From Agrocybe praecox (lineage: Eukaryota > Basidiomycota > Agaricomycetes > Agaricales > Agrocybaceae): a DNA stretch of 64,000 nt. Position 1 is the stretch's first letter; the number at the start of each line of letters is the position of its first letter. The notes below the pieces were generated by a model, which saw nothing but the letters and a program-made list of their open reading frames with translations, searched no databases and was not told the DNA's origin. A program made the position numbers and the translations under genes. Where the stretch lies: contig OZ024844.1 of assembly GCA_964017145.1 (NCBI GenBank), positions 3,224,001-3,288,000 on the forward strand, in the 5' to 3' direction. Below, piece after piece: positions 63,171-64,000 of this stretch.

Positions 63171-64000
63171 TTATCGATAATAAACCGGAGGGGTGTCAGT
63201 TTCCCGTGGGCTTGTGTTTCCTCGTACATAATCGGATCGTCTTGCTGCAGATGACGCCGACGACGCCGATGGTTGTAGGGAACTCGAAGTACTAGGGTAG
63301 CTTACTTGCACTGCTCTTAAAGCTTGTAAATAGCCCAGTTGTTGTTTGTTCATCACCGTAGGATCCAGAACGACGAGGCCCGTCGATAAAACTGGGTCCG
63401 AAGTAAAGCTTTCGGTCGTTTCGGGTTGGTAGTAGGAGGAGCTGGACATGGGGGGGTTAGAGTTTCCTGCGAAAGGCTGTATGGCATCCTCCACTATGGC
63501 ATCCTCCACTGGGGATTGACGTCGACGGCGTCGGTGATATAAAAAACCAAAAATCAAGGCGAACAGTAGGAGAAGCATCCCGCCAATAATCGCTCCTGCG
63601 ATGATACCTGTGCTGATATGGCGACTTCCTTGAGTCGAGACCTGTGATGGGGGTGGGGACTCTTGCTTGGCCGGAGATGACGAAGCTGATACTTGCGTTC
63701 CGGAAGACGTCAGTGCGGGGGATGATGATGTGGTTTCATTCTGAAGTAATATGTAGTTCAAAGATAACGGTGCGTTTCCTGGGTTCCCACTATATCTAAC
63801 ATCCACCTGGTGTTGTCCGTAAGACAGGGTACCTGTGTCGAAGAACTCTTCGTTGAGTTGGGAGGGGGATGATGGAGAAGGAAGGCCTGGGATTATAAAA
63901 TTATTTGGCAGACCTCCGTCAACAGAGTATGTTCCTGTCCCTGGGGTTGATCCAAGGGAAGGATCATTGAGGGTATAACCCCACCAGCTAAGCGAAGTTC
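63171..64000 (-). CDS. Beta-sandwich single-pass membrane protein, 3' part
   Basis: Minus-strand frame, open from the window edge to TAA at 63171; 275 residues, N-terminal part missing. It begins in the second beta-sandwich (LSWWGYTLNDPSLG, TGTYSVDGGLPNNF, QLNEEFFDTGTLSYGQHQVD), which matches the intact gene at 41.5 kb in order (ISLTWLGFYDN, YSIDGQTPVPF, QVFFDTP, HILKVSYQG). A Ser/Pro stalk (about 30 residues) leads to the membrane segment IIAGAIIGGMLLLLFALIFG followed by YHRRRRRQ and a disordered tail ending TPPVYYR. The tail contains a small tandem duplication (VEDAIVEDAI, from a repeated 15-base unit near 63484-63513). No frame damage is visible, so the gene is probably intact beyond the window. 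Confidence 0.88.
   Translation of the reverse strand, partial: TSLSWWGYTLNDPSLGSTPGTGTYSVDGGLPNNFIIPGLPSPSSPSQLNEEFFDTGTLSYGQHQVDVRYSGNPGNAPLSLNYILLQNETTSSSPALTSSGTQVSASSSPAKQESPPPSQVSTQGSRHISTGIIAGAIIGGMLLLLFALIFGFLYHRRRRRQSPVEDAIVEDAIQPFAGNSNPPMSSSSYYQPETTESFTSDPVLSTGLVVLDPTVMNKQQLGYLQALRAVQVSYPSTSSSLQPSASSASSAARRSDYVRGNTSPRETDTPPVYYR

Overview
The window is nuclear DNA of a filamentous basidiomycete, most likely a mushroom-forming Agaricomycete. The evidence is dense short introns (mostly 48-75 bases with GT...AG ends), a Zn2Cys6 regulator, an ERMES subunit (MDM12), an Mrp51-type mitochondrial ribosomal protein, and a family of membrane proteins with an extracellular beta-sandwich that is typical of Agaricomycetes. 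Nothing prokaryotic, no CRISPR array, and no rRNA, tRNA or intact transposon was recognised.

Layout. 0-0.5 kb: 5' part of a Ser-rich protein running off the left edge. 4.4-6.7 kb: a divergent pair built of many small exons, D-aminoacyl-tRNA deacylase (DTD1, minus) and a PPIL1-type cyclophilin (plus); both had to be assembled from splice signals. 7.9-10.9 kb: a Cdc4-like F-box/WD40 protein. 10.9-18.4 kb: a long stretch without a recognisable gene. 18.4-21.9 kb: a 13-exon Zn2Cys6 transcription factor. 25.7-31.1 kb: a His/Pro-rich disordered protein and a protein with two PWWP/Tudor-like blocks. 31.6-39.6 kb: a compact housekeeping block with YND1-type apyrase, MDM12, ELP3 and an HYPK-like protein. 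40.2-44.5 kb: one intact beta-sandwich membrane protein flanked by two decayed copies; a further member lies truncated at the right edge (63.2-64 kb). 44.8-48.3 kb: UPF1. 49.7-60.7 kb: a conserved unknown, an isochorismatase-family hydrolase, an Mrp51-type protein and a nucleotide-sugar transporter with long disordered tails. 61.5-62.9 kb: a long pyrimidine-rich tract.

Several neighbours touch translation and proteostasis (DTD1, PPIL1, Cdc4, ELP3, HYPK, UPF1, Mrp51), but they sit on both strands with separate promoters, so this is ordinary eukaryotic linkage and not an operon. No new multi-gene system was found. The most unusual points are gene structure (a start codon probably split by an intron, AAG acceptors, GTCGG donors, a 19-base exon, introns that keep the frame) and the birth-and-death cluster of membrane proteins. 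Exon coordinates were worked out by hand; total coding lengths were checked to be multiples of three for every spliced gene.
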